A stretch of 35,784 nt of DNA from Krasilnikovozyma curviuscula (GCA_014825775.1 MVAQ01000221.1:1-35784); one strand, 5' to 3'; positions 18,657-30,000 are shown, counted from the stretch's first letter. Translations and numbers: made by a program. Notes: a model not told the origin generated them from the sequence alone.

Positions 18657-20690
18657 ATGCCTACTACACTGTCTTCCAGCGCAGTCAGGCAGCTCGACGA
18701 TAAGCTCGCACTTTACCCGCGTCCGAACGCACCCGGCACCGTCGTCGGCGTCGTGAACAAGCAGGGACAGATGATCTATCTCAAGGCTGCTGGTGATCTC
18801 GGCTCACAGACTGAAGCACCCATGAAGGAGGACTCAGTGAGTGAGGGAGCATTGTTTTGTTTACTCTTTGCCACCCCTGCTAGTTTCTCCCGGTCCTGAC
18901 TCCGGCTGGGTGTTGGTTGGTTCAGGTGTTTTGGATTGCCTCGTGCACCAAGATGGTTACTGCTCTTGCTGCGATGCAGCTGATTGAGCGGGGCATGATA
19001 GGCCTCGACGACGCCGTCGCCACATGGGTGCCGGAGCTCGCAGACATGGACATCATTGTCGAAAGCACAGAATCAACCATGAAGACGGTTAAATCCAAGT
19101 CAGTGGCTGTACGCGCTCCCATCTCTCCATGCTGCTGTCGACTGACAAACGGGTAAACAGAACGCCAATCACCTTCAAGATGCTCCTCTGCCACACTGCG
19201 GGTTTCTCCTACTCGTGGTACTCGGAACACATCCGCAACTGGGCAAAGCAGAATAAGTTCGACGAGGTAAAACGCGACAGGTTACCTTCCTGTCTCTTTG
19301 ATTAAAACCTCCTGACCATCAGTCACTTGTCTCCAGCTGCGCTCCGTCAAACGACTCGGCATGCCGCTCGTCCATGAACCGGGTACTTGTTTCGACTACG
19401 GTGTGAATATGGACTGGGCAGGCATGGTCGTCGAGCGTGTCGCAGGTATGAACCTTCAGTCATGGTGCGACGGTAAGCCTCATCACTCAATTTCCTTTCT
19501 GCCGCCCGCTAACTGATGGTGTCACTCTCCCGATGTAATAGCAAATATTTTTGGCCCGTTGGGCCTCAGGGACACCGCTTGGGATCTCACTGACAAGCAG
19601 CACATGCTCGATAGACTCGTACCCATGAACGCGCGCGATTCAGCAACAGGCACATACACCGAGACAGCTCATCTCAACCCGTAAGTTCTTCCTCATATCT
19701 ACCCGCCCTTGTTTCACAACATCCTCTTATTTCAGATATTTGCAGTATCGATGCTGGTGGGCATCACAGTGGTGGTGGAGGGATTTGTAAGCAGTTTGGC
19801 ATCGTGGCATCGTTAGGAGGAGTCAAACCCGCTTATTGAGTAACGTTCTTCCCCATATTTTTAGTTACCACAGCCTCAGACTACCTCACTATCGTCTCCG
19901 TTCTCCTTAACAAAGGTAAAGGTCCTCAAGGGCAGGAAATTGTCAAAAACGAGACAATGAGGCAGATGTCCGTTCTCTTCCTATCATTGCCCGAGCGCGC
20001 ATGCTCGACTTTCCTGATGCGTTTTCAAAATGGTACTTATAGGTTCGAGAATCAGCTCGCGGATATCCCGGAACCGGGGGCATTGGCGCTGAAGTCCGAG
20101 GTCAAGACCACCGATACAAGTTATGCTGGTGGAGGCCTTGTTCTCTTGTCAGTCGCCTCCTTCCCATTTTCCGTCAGGCGACTGTGAAACTTCGAGTAGC
20201 CAAAAACTAATCCGTCTTCTGAATTTTATCGATGTATATATATATATGTGTGTGTGTGTGCATGTGTTCGCAGACCCGGCCACCCGAAAGGATGGGGGCT
20301 ATCATTCCTTCGTAAGCTTTAAAATCTCTCTGTCTCACAGGGTGTGTCAATGTTTGCTGAGCTATTAGATCTTGACAATCTCATATAGTCAACCTCGAAG
20401 ACATCCCGGGAGGACGACGAGCATTTTCAGCTGAATGGGTATGTCCACGAGCACTCATCCGCCGAAAGCTTTCTTTGAAGTTATATTTTCATCCTCTTTC
20501 TCAAACACAGGGCGGCATCGCTAACCTTTTCTGGCACGCGGATCCAACTGCAGAGATCGGTACTATTATATTCAACGACATCATGCCGTATGGTGACCCG
20601 TCGTTCACTCAGCTTGAGGAGGACTTACAGCAAATCATCTACTCGCCTGGCGCGCTGGAGCAGTCGAATGATCGCGTACAGAGCCCATAG
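18657..20690 (+). CDS. Serine beta-lactamase-fold esterase (EstB-like)
   Basis: Multiple exons join in frame from ATG 18657 to TAG at 20688-20690. The protein has the class C beta-lactamase/EstB arrangement: GTVVGVVNKQGQMIYLKAAG, the nucleophile motif S-x-x-K in WIASCTKMVTALAAMQL, the Y-x-N motif in CFDYGVNMDWAG, PLGLRDTAW, and the third-motif region SIDAGGHHSGGGG. The end has PGHPKGWGLSFL and GGIANLFWHADP, close to the W-G-G-x-x-N-x-x-W pattern of fungal esterases such as LovD relatives. Such enzymes hydrolyse or transfer small acyl groups; fungal members are rarely true beta-lactamases. No signal peptide is visible, so it is cytosolic. The intron 20149-20271 carries a TA/TG microsatellite. 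It is convergent with the Zn2Cys6 gene. Confidence 0.9.
20234..20262. repeat. TA/TG microsatellite in an esterase intron
   Basis: About six TA units followed by about seven TG units lie just before the 3' splice site of an esterase intron. Length changes here could alter spacing of the branch point to the acceptor CGCAG. Confidence 0.85.
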
Positions 20691-20796
20691 TAATGAACAA
20701 CATTTATACAATTCAGTAAACCTATGTATATTCTAGGATGCCGAGTAGATTTGATACATCTTTGTATCCAAACAATCCCACCTAATGCTATCTAAA

Positions 20797-23490
20797 CTAG
20801 AAGAAAGCGACCGACAGTCCATCTTCCTTCATCTTCTGCCACCAATCCACCAGATAACCTTTTTCATCTGCCTCTTCCCACAACTTCTCAATCAGTACAA
20901 TATTATCCAACCACACTTTTTCGGGGCCAGGGCGGACCAAGATATCCATGCAACGCTTCCGGTCTGTGTCAGTCGTCGAGAGCGTAGCTGCTAGGAAGGC
21001 AGGGAGGGCGACGAACGCCCAGAGAGTACCCTTAGGAAACTGGTTGATGCTTTCAAGCAGCTCGAGGATCTGTACCTGGGCTTTTCGAAGGACTGAGTGC
21101 ACAGGACCAACGCGATAGACGCTCTGGATGAGGGCGAGGTGAGAGATGAGGACGAGTAAGAAAACCGTGCATGTGGATGGTTTGCATTTGAAGCGGAGAA
21201 AATAAGACGAATGGCATACCTGATAGAGCAAGACGATGGCAGACTGTCTCCACAACTCACCAGCAATCGTCTTCATGACGAGCGCCATCGAGTCGCCTTC
21301 CTGCGCTGACGGCGCTAGCGGCGAGCTCTGGTGGTGGGGCGACCAGTCCTTGAGCGCATTTGCGAGCTCGTCCGCTTGTTCTGTGATGGATTCTTTAGTA
21401 AGGGAAGGGAGGTCCGCGACGAGGTTGACGATCTCAGCGAGGAGGACGATGATGGAGTCCGGCAGTCCAAGGTAGCTGAAGGAGTAAGAAAAGAGGAAAG
21501 CATTAGTAGGAACTCCCGATAGAGTAGATGATTAGTTTCAAAAATATACTGACGTAGACCATGGTCCATCATCCTCAGTATCAAAAGATCGCGGGTGGAC
21601 AGTCCTCAGCACATCATCTCGCCAAAAGTTGAAACTGGAAAAGAAATCACAGCACCAAAATGACATCAGCACGTAGAGAACAGTTGATTTCAGCGCGATC
21701 AGAAGTGACACACATAGTTCTCTGTCCCCGATTGACAATGCACCTACTCAGATCGCTAAGCGCATACAGCCTCAACGAGAACGTCTCGGCGCTTTTGAGG
21801 AGGGCGAGGGAGATAGTCGGGTGGCGTTCGCCAAATGCATGTCGGACTAGTCGATCTCCAAGTGCCAGCATGGCGTATGATGGAGCTGCTCCTCCTCGAA
21901 TGAACTGTAGCGTTGGAGTGGGAGCAAGCGTCAGTTCGTTTCTTCTATGGAAGGAAGCAAGTAGGTAAGACTTACCTCGATCGCTTGGACGTCAATGACA
22001 CCCCAAAGCCTACAATGAGATGATGTCAACGAAAATACAAAGAGAAGCAGAGAAAAGAGTGATTGCTCACAGGTCGGATAGTTGTGCCCTATCGTCAACC
22101 TTGACCTGCTTGAGGTACGACACGGCTTCATGCGTCCACTTCTTAGCTTGGACGTCGTTGTCAAAAGGCACAGAAACGTTGTTCATATACATCCTCAGCC
22201 TCGCCATCGAGTCCTTCTGCCACTTATCGCCCGCCGAGAGGTTCAACCGCCTGCTGGTTGTGGTAGTGAGAGCGACGTCGCCAGCGCCACGTCGGGCGAG
22301 CTCAACGAGGGGTTGCGAGCGAGGATTGTCGGGGCCAGCAGAAGGAATGCGGGAGAGAAGAAATATATAGGCGAGGGCTAGTGCATAACTTCCTGACTGT
22401 AGCGCGCGGGAATGGGCTGAGGTTGTCTGCTGGGCGACGGAACGCAGCGATACGATTCGAGTGAGAACGGCTTCAGAGGAGGAGGAAGGTACCCCAATGA
22501 GCCATGATTGGACGACTCGACCGTCTGTTGGTTTCAATTAGTGTCCAGATCAGGCGTTACAAGAACTGCAAAAGCGAGTGGCTCACATATCTCCGAAAGG
22601 GAAACTCCTTCCCTCTTTGAACTATCTCCACTACCGGGCGTGATGAGCTCCATATTTTCCCCTCTGACAACTTGATGTTCCTTTTCAGAAGAAGAAAATA
22701 TTGAAACTTGAGGGCTGTTGGTACTGGTGGTGAGATAGGTGTATGGAACTGGCTGGCTGCCAAACGGTTGTGACAGAAACGGGCGCGAAGTGAAGACTAC
22801 AACAATGAGCGCAGTCAGATCACCTAGAACGAGTTCAAAAGCAGCTATTTTAGGGAAACTTCACTGTGTGAACCAAGCTGCACCTCTGTGTGGTCTGTCG
22901 GCGAAGCGAAGTCGCCGAAGAAGCCCATCCAGTCGTCCAAGCCTCTCTCCGCAGTCGCACTCGAGGGCAGGATAAGATTCTCAAAAGAGGGCGTTTCAGA
23001 ATTGAGATCGTGATGAAATGGAGTTAGGAAAGTGGGTTCTTCTGCTGCGGCTGGGGAGAGGATCGTGTCGATTGAGTTGCCGGCAGGTAGTACTGGAGGT
23101 GGTGGTACGTTAAGTGCTGCTGCTAGTCCTTGTGCTTGAGCAACAAGTGGAGCAGAGCATGTATCGTTATCCTTAGAGACAGCGACTCTTCCTGAGCAGT
23201 TCCAGGAGCCCTTGGAGCAACGCTGGCAGTGGCCCTCGTCGTCCCACTCTTCGTCGCATTTCTTTCCTCGACTGACAGGAAGTAAAGAATAGTGAGCAAA
23301 TGAACCATGCCAGCATATTCAACGGATTTCACCTCACCTCCTGCAAGTGACGCCTAGATGTTCCAGTCGCTCGTCAGTTCCCCAGATAAGAACAAAAAAA
23401 TGCGAGGGAAGGAGACTCACAGCCAGTCCTCGACCTCCTGAAGTGGACCCCGTGCTCTTTCCTCGAGGCCTGGGATTTACTCGCGGGCAT
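20797..23490 (-). CDS. Zn2Cys6 transcription factor with Fungal_trans_2-like domain
   Basis: The start ATG (23490-23488) leads into FRRSRTGC; two introns split the zinc cluster, which reads GCVTCRSRGKKCDEEW...GHCQRCSKGSWNC. Spacing is C-x2-C-x6-C-x9-C-x2-C-x6-C, a canonical Gal4-type DNA-binding cluster with basic loop. An acidic/Pro-rich linker follows (VPPPPVLPAGN, then TPFHHDLNSETPSF). A long helical body has LRSVAQQTTSAHSRALQSG, KWTHEAVSYLKQ, FGERHPTISLALLKSAETF and the terminal LWEEADEKGYLVDWWQKMKEDG, the usual C-terminal pattern of Fungal_trans_2 regulators. It is nuclear. Its 3' end faces the esterase gene 106 bp away, so it may regulate that gene and the formamidase; this is inference from position only. 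Stop TAG at 20799-20797. Confidence 0.9.
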
Positions 23491-23871
23491 TGGTAAAGGG
23501 GTCAGCGAAGGTCCTAGTCCTTGTTTACTTCATCCGTCTTGAGGCGCCGCTGAGTGGTGGTCCGCACCAGCGGGGACCAAGTCAAGCTCTCCCGCTTGTC
23601 TGTTTTCTTTCCTTTCATAGCAGCCTCTTGCAACCACTGCATCGATTTTTGAAGGCAAAACACAGCTTATATAGGAATGCAGGGAAATCTACAGTGTGGT
23701 ATGATTAAACGATCCAGAGAGATGACTACACAACATTTGTTTTGTAAAGAGTGCGAAAAATGACATTGAGGCGGAACGGAAACCCCGGTTTTGGATATTA
23801 GAGATGAAAGGCAAAAAACCAAAAAAAAAAAATAACAAGGTATCTACCGATGAGAGACGAAGAGTCGGATT
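23491..23871. other. Intergenic upstream of the regulator gene
   Basis: 381 bp between the regulator start and the stop of the large secreted-protein gene, both on the minus strand. It contains an A-run at 23820-23832 and no recognisable gene. Confidence 0.5.
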
Positions 23872-26800
23872 CTACATGTGGCTGTTGGCACGACGAGCCT
23901 TGTTGTGTTGCGACTTCAACATGCTGCTCTTAGACCGGACACACTTTCGGCCAGTTACATCGGGAATGTAGCCGGCAGAACAGAGGTAAACCGCACACTG
24001 CCCATTGTCGCAGGCTACCGATCGAGCCCCTGGGATTGAGGCACAGTTCTGAGTGGGTAAAAAAAAGTCAGCGGCGTGAATTGGTACAATTTGAAAGATG
24101 ACGAAGGAAATGCTCACAGTTCCAGTGCCCATACTGAGACAACCACCACAGGATTCCAACTCAGACTGGGTGTCAATACACTCGTAACTTCCATCCGTGG
24201 CATCGGCGACAGGACAGGCTGTCATGGCGTTCGGACATCTTGAAGGATCGACCATACCGAAGGGAATCTGAGACTTCTTGTGTCCTCTCCTCTTCTTGTG
24301 TGGGGTCGCTTTCTGGGAAGGACCAGGAGTGGCAGTTGAAGTAGAGGCGGTGAGCGTTGAGTGTGACGCAGAGCTAGAGTGTGATGAAGAGGAGCCCGAC
24401 GCGCTCTTCGACACAGACGCAGATGAGGCTGCAGAGGAAACTGATGCATGGACAGAGGAAGCATGTGCTGCAGATGATGAAGCCTTGGAAGCAGATGCTG
24501 AAGCGCTTGAGTAGACCGACGAAGCGTGAGCCGCAGACGAGGAAGCCTTGGAAGCTGAGGCTGACGCTGAGGCGTAGACAGAGGATGCGTGGGCTGAGGC
24601 GGAGGAGGCCTTAGATGCTGATGCTGAAGCAGTCTTGGACGCAGACGAGGCAGCAGACGAGGCTGATGGGCCGTGAGCGGACTCAGACTCAGACTTGGTC
24701 TTGGACGCAGCAGCAGACGATGAGGCTTCCGAAGCTGAGGCGGAGGCTGAGGCATAGACAGACGACGCATGTGCAGAAGCTGAAGAAGCCTTGGAAGCTG
24801 AGGCTGACGCTGAGGCGTAGACAGAGGATGCGTGGGCTGAGGCGGAGGAGGCCTTAGATGCTGATNNNNNNNNNNNNNNNNNNNNNNNNNNNNNNNNNNN
24901 NNNNNNNNNNNNNNNNGCTGAGGCGGAGGAGGCCTTAGATGCTGATGCTGAAGCAGTCTTGGACGCAGACGAGGCAGCAGACGAGGCTGATGGGCCGTGA
25001 GCGGACTCAGACTCAGACTTGGTCTTGGACGCAGCAGCAGACGATGAGGCTTTCGAAGCTGAGGCGGAGGCTGAGGCATAGACAGACGACGCATGTGCAG
25101 AAGCTGAAGAAGCCTTGGAAGCTGAGGCTGACGCTGAAGCGTAGACAGAGGATGCGTGGGCTGATGCGGAGGAGGCCTTAGATGCTGATGCTGAAGCAGT
25201 CTTGGACGCAGACGAGGCCGATGGGTCGTGAGCGGACTCAGAAGCATGGGCAGAGGCTACGAGAAAACACAATGTCAGATCTCGATGTCAGAACTAGCTT
25301 TCGTTTGGGATTCAGAAAGGACTCACAAGAAGCATGCGCAGCGGATGAGGCAGCTCTGGAGGCAGAGGCTGAGGCTGAAGCGTAGACCGACGACGCGTGA
25401 GCCGCAGACGAGGAAGCCTTAGAGGCTGAAGACGACGCTGAAGCGTAGACGGAAGACGCGCGCGCTGAGGCGGAGGAGGCCTTAGATGCTGATGCTGAAG
25501 CAGTCTTGGACGCAGACGAGGCAGCAGACGAGGCTGATGGGCCGTGAGCGGACTCAGACTCAGACTTGGTCTTGGACGCAGCAGCAGACGATGAGGCTTT
25601 CGAAGCTGAGGCGGAGGCTGAGGCATAGACAGACGACGCATGTGCAGAAGCTGAAGAAGCCTTGGAAGCTGAGGCTGACGCTGAAGCGTAGACAGAGGAT
25701 GCGTGGGCTGAGGCGGAGGAGGCCTTAGATGCTGATGCTGAAGCGCTTTTCGAAGCAGAAGCAGACGCAGAAGGTGAAGCTGAACTGCTAGAGGATCCCG
25801 AGTGACAGCATCCGGCACTATGATCCCAGACGTGCTATATGATCAAAAGAGGAAGTGATCATTGATCAGATTGTTATGCCCACTGTTTCCAAAGTAGCGC
25901 AAACGACTTACACCAGATACGGTACAAGTTGGGTTCGAGTTAGTTCCTTGAGCAGCAGTCGCTGGAATACAAACCTTGTTGATGGAACACCAGTGCCAGT
26001 CGGTGGGACAGGAGGCTGCAAGAATTAACATAGGTTAGCCGCTTCGAATCGATGTACAAACGCTTACGTAACTTACTAGCAGCTGGAAGCGTTCCACCAG
26101 CTTGTTGAGAGTTACAGCAAGTCTGTTTGTCAGACCACCAGAAAGAGTAATCATCCGTGCATCCACTAGCCGACGTGACACCAGCATTGAGGGTGACCTG
26201 TTTACAGGTGGCTGAACCAGAAGACCAACAGTGACCGGAAGTTGTGCATACTGGGAAAGAGATGGAAGCTTCACCGGAGCTGATGGGAGCACAGAAACCG
26301 TTGTTGCTATCCCAAATCCAGTTGGAGTTGGGCAGTGATTGAGGGTTGCCGAATTTGTCGTGACCACAGCTTCCACCAGAAACAGTTCTACTAGAGCAAC
26401 AGGTCTTTTTAGCGCCCCAGAAGAAGGTCAAATCATCGGTGCAGGAGCTGCTAGAAGTGGCGTTTCCTGGAAGAATACCATGACAACACGTGTTGCCAGA
26501 ACTACAACGTACATCTGATGTTTAGAACAACGAATATAATAGTTCGTAAAACAAAGGCACAATCAATACTCACGACCAGTAGTGACCGCCTACAGTACAT
26601 GCCACAGTGGAGCTGGATTGACTACCGGCAGTAGAGGTTTGTGGGATACAGCCAGCACTAAAGAGGCGCAAAAAGTCAGCTTATAGGCAATTACGCGGAA
26701 AGGCGGTGGTAAACGCACCTGGTACTGTGGAAAATCCAAGAGCTTGGGCAAGAAGTATTAGTCGGAGGACTAGTAGCTTGAGTGACACCAGTAGCGATAC

Positions 26801-28894
26801 AGAGCCCTTTGGTACCCCAGAAGAAGAAACCAGATTTTCCGGCACAGGCGGAGGAGGTATATCCTTCCAGGATAGTCTCTACGCCAGCAAGTAGTGATCC
26901 AAGAAGACCACCTAGACCGCTGAGCGGATCGTAGGCAGAAGCACTGGCAGCGGCAGCAGAAGAAGAAGTCTTCGAGGCTGAAACTGCAGCAGAAGATACT
27001 TTGGAAGCCGAGGAGGAAGCGGTTGCGTAAACTGACGACGCATGGGCAGCAGACGAGGATGCCTTAGAAGCTGAGGATGAAGCTGAAGCGTACGCTGAGG
27101 AAGCGTGGGCTGAGGCCGAGGAAGCTTTGGAGGCGGAGGAGGAGGCCGACGCGTAAACAGATGAGGCTTGAACAGAAGCTGAAGATGCTTTGGAAGCAGA
27201 TGCTGAAGCGCTCTTTGAAGCTGATGCCACAGCAGCGGAGGAGGATGCTTTGGACGCAGAAGAGGAGGCGGATACGTATGCTGAAGAAGCAAGAGCAGAA
27301 GCGGAAGAGGCCTTGGAAGCTGAAGAAGAAGCTGAAGCATAGACCGACGAGGCATGAGCGGAAGCTGAGGAAGCCTTGGAAGCTGAAGAAGATGCTGTGG
27401 CCGAAATGGAAGCAGCCTTAGATGCTGAAGCAGATGCTGACGCAGAAGCCGACGAAGCCTTGGAAGCTGAAATAGAAGCAGAGACAGCGGCGGATGACTT
27501 TGAGGTAGCAGCGGATGAAGATGCTGATGCGCTGTGGGACGAAGCGGAGGAAGATGCTGAAGCAGTTCCGGCGTGGCAGCATCCAGAGGTACGGTCCCAA
27601 ACGTGCTGAACAGGATGAAAAGGTCAGAAAAGGTTTGAAAACGAAAACAAACCAAAAAAAAAATCACTTACTCCTGAGGTGGTACAGGTGGGGTTCGAGT
27701 TGGTACCCTGTGCAGAAGTGGCTGGCACACAGACCTTGTTGATAGGGCACCAGTGCCAGTCGGTGGGACAAGATGTACCTGTTGGGCACGTTCCACCAAC
27801 TTGCTGAGAGTTACAACACGTCTGCTTGTCAGACCACCAGAACGAGTTGGTGTCTGTACATCCAGATGACGAAGTAACGCCGGCGTTCAGCTGAACTTGA
27901 CGACACGCTTTGGATCCAGAGGACCAGCAGTGACCAGCGGTGGAACAGGATGGGAAGGAAGAGGAAGCCTCAGAAGACGAGGTTGGCGAACACACGTTGT
28001 TGGAGTCATCCCAGAGCCAATTGTTGTTTGGGACAGACTGCGCGTTGCCGTACTTATCCTTGTCGCAAGAGCTGGTGCCGACGGTCCTGCTCGAACAACA
28101 GGCTTTACCAAGACCCCAGAAGAAGGTGTTGTCATCCGTACACGAACTGGAGGAGGAAGCCTGGCCCATCTTGATCGAGTGACAGCAAGTGCTTCCAGAG
28201 CTCCAGAAGTGGCCGCCTGTCGTACATTGTACCGTGTTGCTCGTTTGAGACGCGGTAGTAGAAGTCGTTGGAACACAATAAGAGCTGCAGAGAGAGAAGC
28301 ACACAAGTGAAAGATGTCAGCGGAAGGGGATCAGAAAAAAGTGGTTGTAAGGGCAGACGACTCACGCAGTACTGTGCCAGATCCAGGCAGAAGGACAAGA
28401 AGTATTGGTTGGTGGAGCAGAGGCCTGAGTGACACCAGTAGCAATACACATTCCCTTGGTTCCCCCTGTTGTGATGGAAGTGGAAATGGGCGTGTGTCAC
28501 GGGGAAACCAACAAGAGAAGTCAGCGGCGCACCAAACAAGGTAAATTAGGAGGGGGGATCACAACTCACAGAAGAAGAACTGGGATCCCTGAGAAGAACA
28601 AGATGAAGTTGTTTGGCCGGTCAAGATGGTGTCAACACCGGCGAGCAAGGAAGTCAACTGGGAGGTGACACCCGAGATGATTCCGCTGAGACCACTGAGC
28701 TGACGTTCTTCAAAGGAGTTGCCGTCAAAGTCTCTAGAATATTCATGTTCGTAGTCGTGGAATGCTGGCGTTGGTTCCCTGCCTGGTGACGGTGACTTGA
28801 CGGGAGGAGAGGCAGCGCTTTTGGCGGAGACTGAGCCGGTCGTCGCAGTGAGGACGACAGCAGCACCCCCGACGAGAAGAGAGGAGAGCCTCAT
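23872..28894 (-). CDS. Large modular secreted protein: two Trp-Cys repeat modules, Ala/Ser spacers, CPL1/priA-like C-terminus
   Basis: Ten exons (28894-28570, 28465-28366, 28284-27672, 27605-26719, 26657-26574, 26501-26077, 26015-25912, 25834-25327, 25256-24118, 24048-23872) total 4,362 nt, exactly 1,453 codons plus stop (51 N counted). Order: signal peptide (MRLSSLLVGGAAVVL...SVSA), module A (about 28690-27560), Ala/Ser spacer, module B (about 26930-25790), a longer Ala/Ser spacer, a basic PHKKRRGHKKSQ stretch, then a Cys domain (RCPNAMTACPVAD, YECIDTQSELESCGGC, NCASIPGARSVACDNGQC, YLCSAGYIPDVTGRKC) like fungal priA and cryptococcal CPL1. Modules carry repeated aromatic-Trp...Cys-Cys units (HFWSSGSTCCHS, TFFWGLGKACCSS, SFWWSDKQTCCNS). 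A secreted or wall-bound surface protein is inferred; Ser-rich spacers would be O-mannosylated. No catalytic motif seen. Confidence 0.85.
24615..25728 (-). repeat. 243-bp tandem repeats encoding the Ala/Ser spacer
   Basis: Three near-identical 243-bp (81-codon) units lie at 24615-24857, 24939-25181 and 25486-25728, with partial copies between. Each encodes KASSASAHASSVYASAS blocks plus KTKSESESAHGPSASSAASS. They differ at only a few bases, and all changes keep the frame. The related spacer at 27000-27560 uses the same amino-acid motifs with more diverged DNA. Confidence 0.9.
24866..24916. other. Assembly gap of 51 N inside the repeat
   Basis: The same sequence (GGCGGAGGAGGCCTTAGATG...) ends just before and restarts just after the run of N, so the gap lies between repeat copies and very probably hides or collapses one or more units. 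51 is a multiple of three, so the frame is kept, but the true size is unknown. Confidence 0.95.
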
Positions 28895-28970
28895 GGCTGA
28901 AGTTGGCTGTGGTGATGAGACCTAAAGGATAGGAGGTTGATGCTGTAGCAGTAGTGACCCTGAGATACCG

Positions 28971-28990
28971 GCTGCTGCTGCTGCTGCTGC
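28971..28990. repeat. CTG microsatellite in the promoter or 5' UTR
   Basis: Six CTG units (CAG on the coding strand) about 80-95 bp before the start codon of the secreted-protein gene. Confidence 0.8.
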
Positions 28991-29140
28991 TATAAGGACA
29001 GTGGGATGGGTGGTCGATGCTAACCAGGGGAGAAAAGACCTGTATCCTGTCTGAATGGAACGGAAGCTGGCTGTTGGGATGAAGGATAGGGAAAGGGAAG
29101 GAAAAAACGGAATAGCGGATCTGACTGCAGCTGGGCTTGT

Positions 29141-29150
29141 CCATATAAGG
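29141..29150. promoter_or_regulatory. CArG box CCATATAAGG, possible MADS-box factor site
   Basis: CC(A/T)6GG matched perfectly, about 250 bp upstream of the start codon at 28894. MADS proteins of the Mcm1/SRF type bind this consensus. A single ten-base match may be chance. Confidence 0.4.
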
Positions 29151-30000
29151 GATCTCTGAAGGAAGCAAGGCTTGCTAAATGGATGTGGGCCTCGTTTTGG
29201 TCGAACCATAATGTGAGTGAATCCCTCCGATCCCAAACCTTGTAACTCTTAGCCATTAGGTAAACACTAACACAGTGGTTGGGCCTTACCCAGTGCAGGC
29301 AAAAGACCGCCGAACCTAAAATCGCGGAGGGTTCACCCGTGCGAAAAATCCTCGCTCGATCCAGCCAACGGTCGAAACTTAATTAAGCTTTCTCCATTTT
29401 TTTCATTAAAGCCAGGAGCGAGGTACACTCGAAACTTTGTCTTGCCTACGATTCAGATGGATATATATCACCCAGTAGCGATTTCAGGTGAATATGTACC
29501 TTCGGCGAGACAGAACAGATGGCGCGCCGCCGCGAGAAGAACGCCATCATCTGCATCAGAGACCCATCTTTTTTTTTTGCTAGGCGCTCAAATCGAAGCT
29601 ACATGCTACGGCTGTTGACTCAGATGTATTTCGATGCTGTAAGACTCTGTTTCGAACCACGAATATCCGTCAAAGACAACGCCACACTTGGTGCTGAGAA
29701 ACGGCTGCACCTTCTGCTGCCGCCGCTAACCTCCTGCTTCCCTTCCCTCGACTCGAACTGTCAGACAGGCGTACATTTGAGGTACACCATGTTGTACCTC
29801 AAGCCACCAAGACAGCCCTAGGTACCTCATTTTATTGATGCAGAACAGCAACAGTGCGGGGAGAACGCCAGTGTTGCTCTTGTTTATGGATTGATTTCCA
29901 TCTCGCCTTGCACAGGATTCCGGATTTCTTCAAATTTCTTCAAGGGGGGTGTCTGCGTATCGAAATATCAATACAACAGCTTCCTTTCGTGACCGGGCCG

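Larger units (their letters stand above)
28895..30000. promoter_or_regulatory. 1.1-kb upstream region of the large secreted-protein gene
   Basis: Between its start (28894) and the end of the Stealth-family gene (30001), both on the minus strand. It includes a (CTG)6 microsatellite at 28971-28990, a perfect CArG box at 29141-29150 and a TATATATA at 29461-29468. The plus-strand frame 29519-29821 has no recognised homology and odd composition, so it is not called. Confidence 0.5.

Noticed and set aside
24278..25728. Long plus-strand frames (repeated MLMLKQSWTQTRQQ...) opposite the secreted-protein gene
   Set aside because: They are antisense shadows of the Ala/Ser repeats, whose composition lacks stops on both strands. 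The minus-strand model has signal peptide, splice sites and Cys domains.
24615..25728. CRISPR-like regular repeats
   Set aside because: The repeats are coding, in frame and contiguous, without unique spacers, in a eukaryotic gene.
24222..25818. Second minus frame rich in Leu/Pro/Arg/His across the repeats (24222-25247, 25312-25818)
   Set aside because: Out-of-frame reading of the same repeats. The Ser/Ala frame connects to the recognisable domains on both sides and gives a transcript divisible by three.
29260..29350. Possible tRNA around GTGGTTGGGCC...GGGTTCACCC
   Set aside because: No acceptor stem or anticodon arm pairs convincingly, and the T-loop-like GGTTCACCC lacks the TTCGA core.
29519..29821. 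100-residue plus-strand frame MARRREKNAIIC...
   Set aside because: No recognisable family, no splice partners, unusual composition, and it lies in the long upstream region of the secreted-protein gene.
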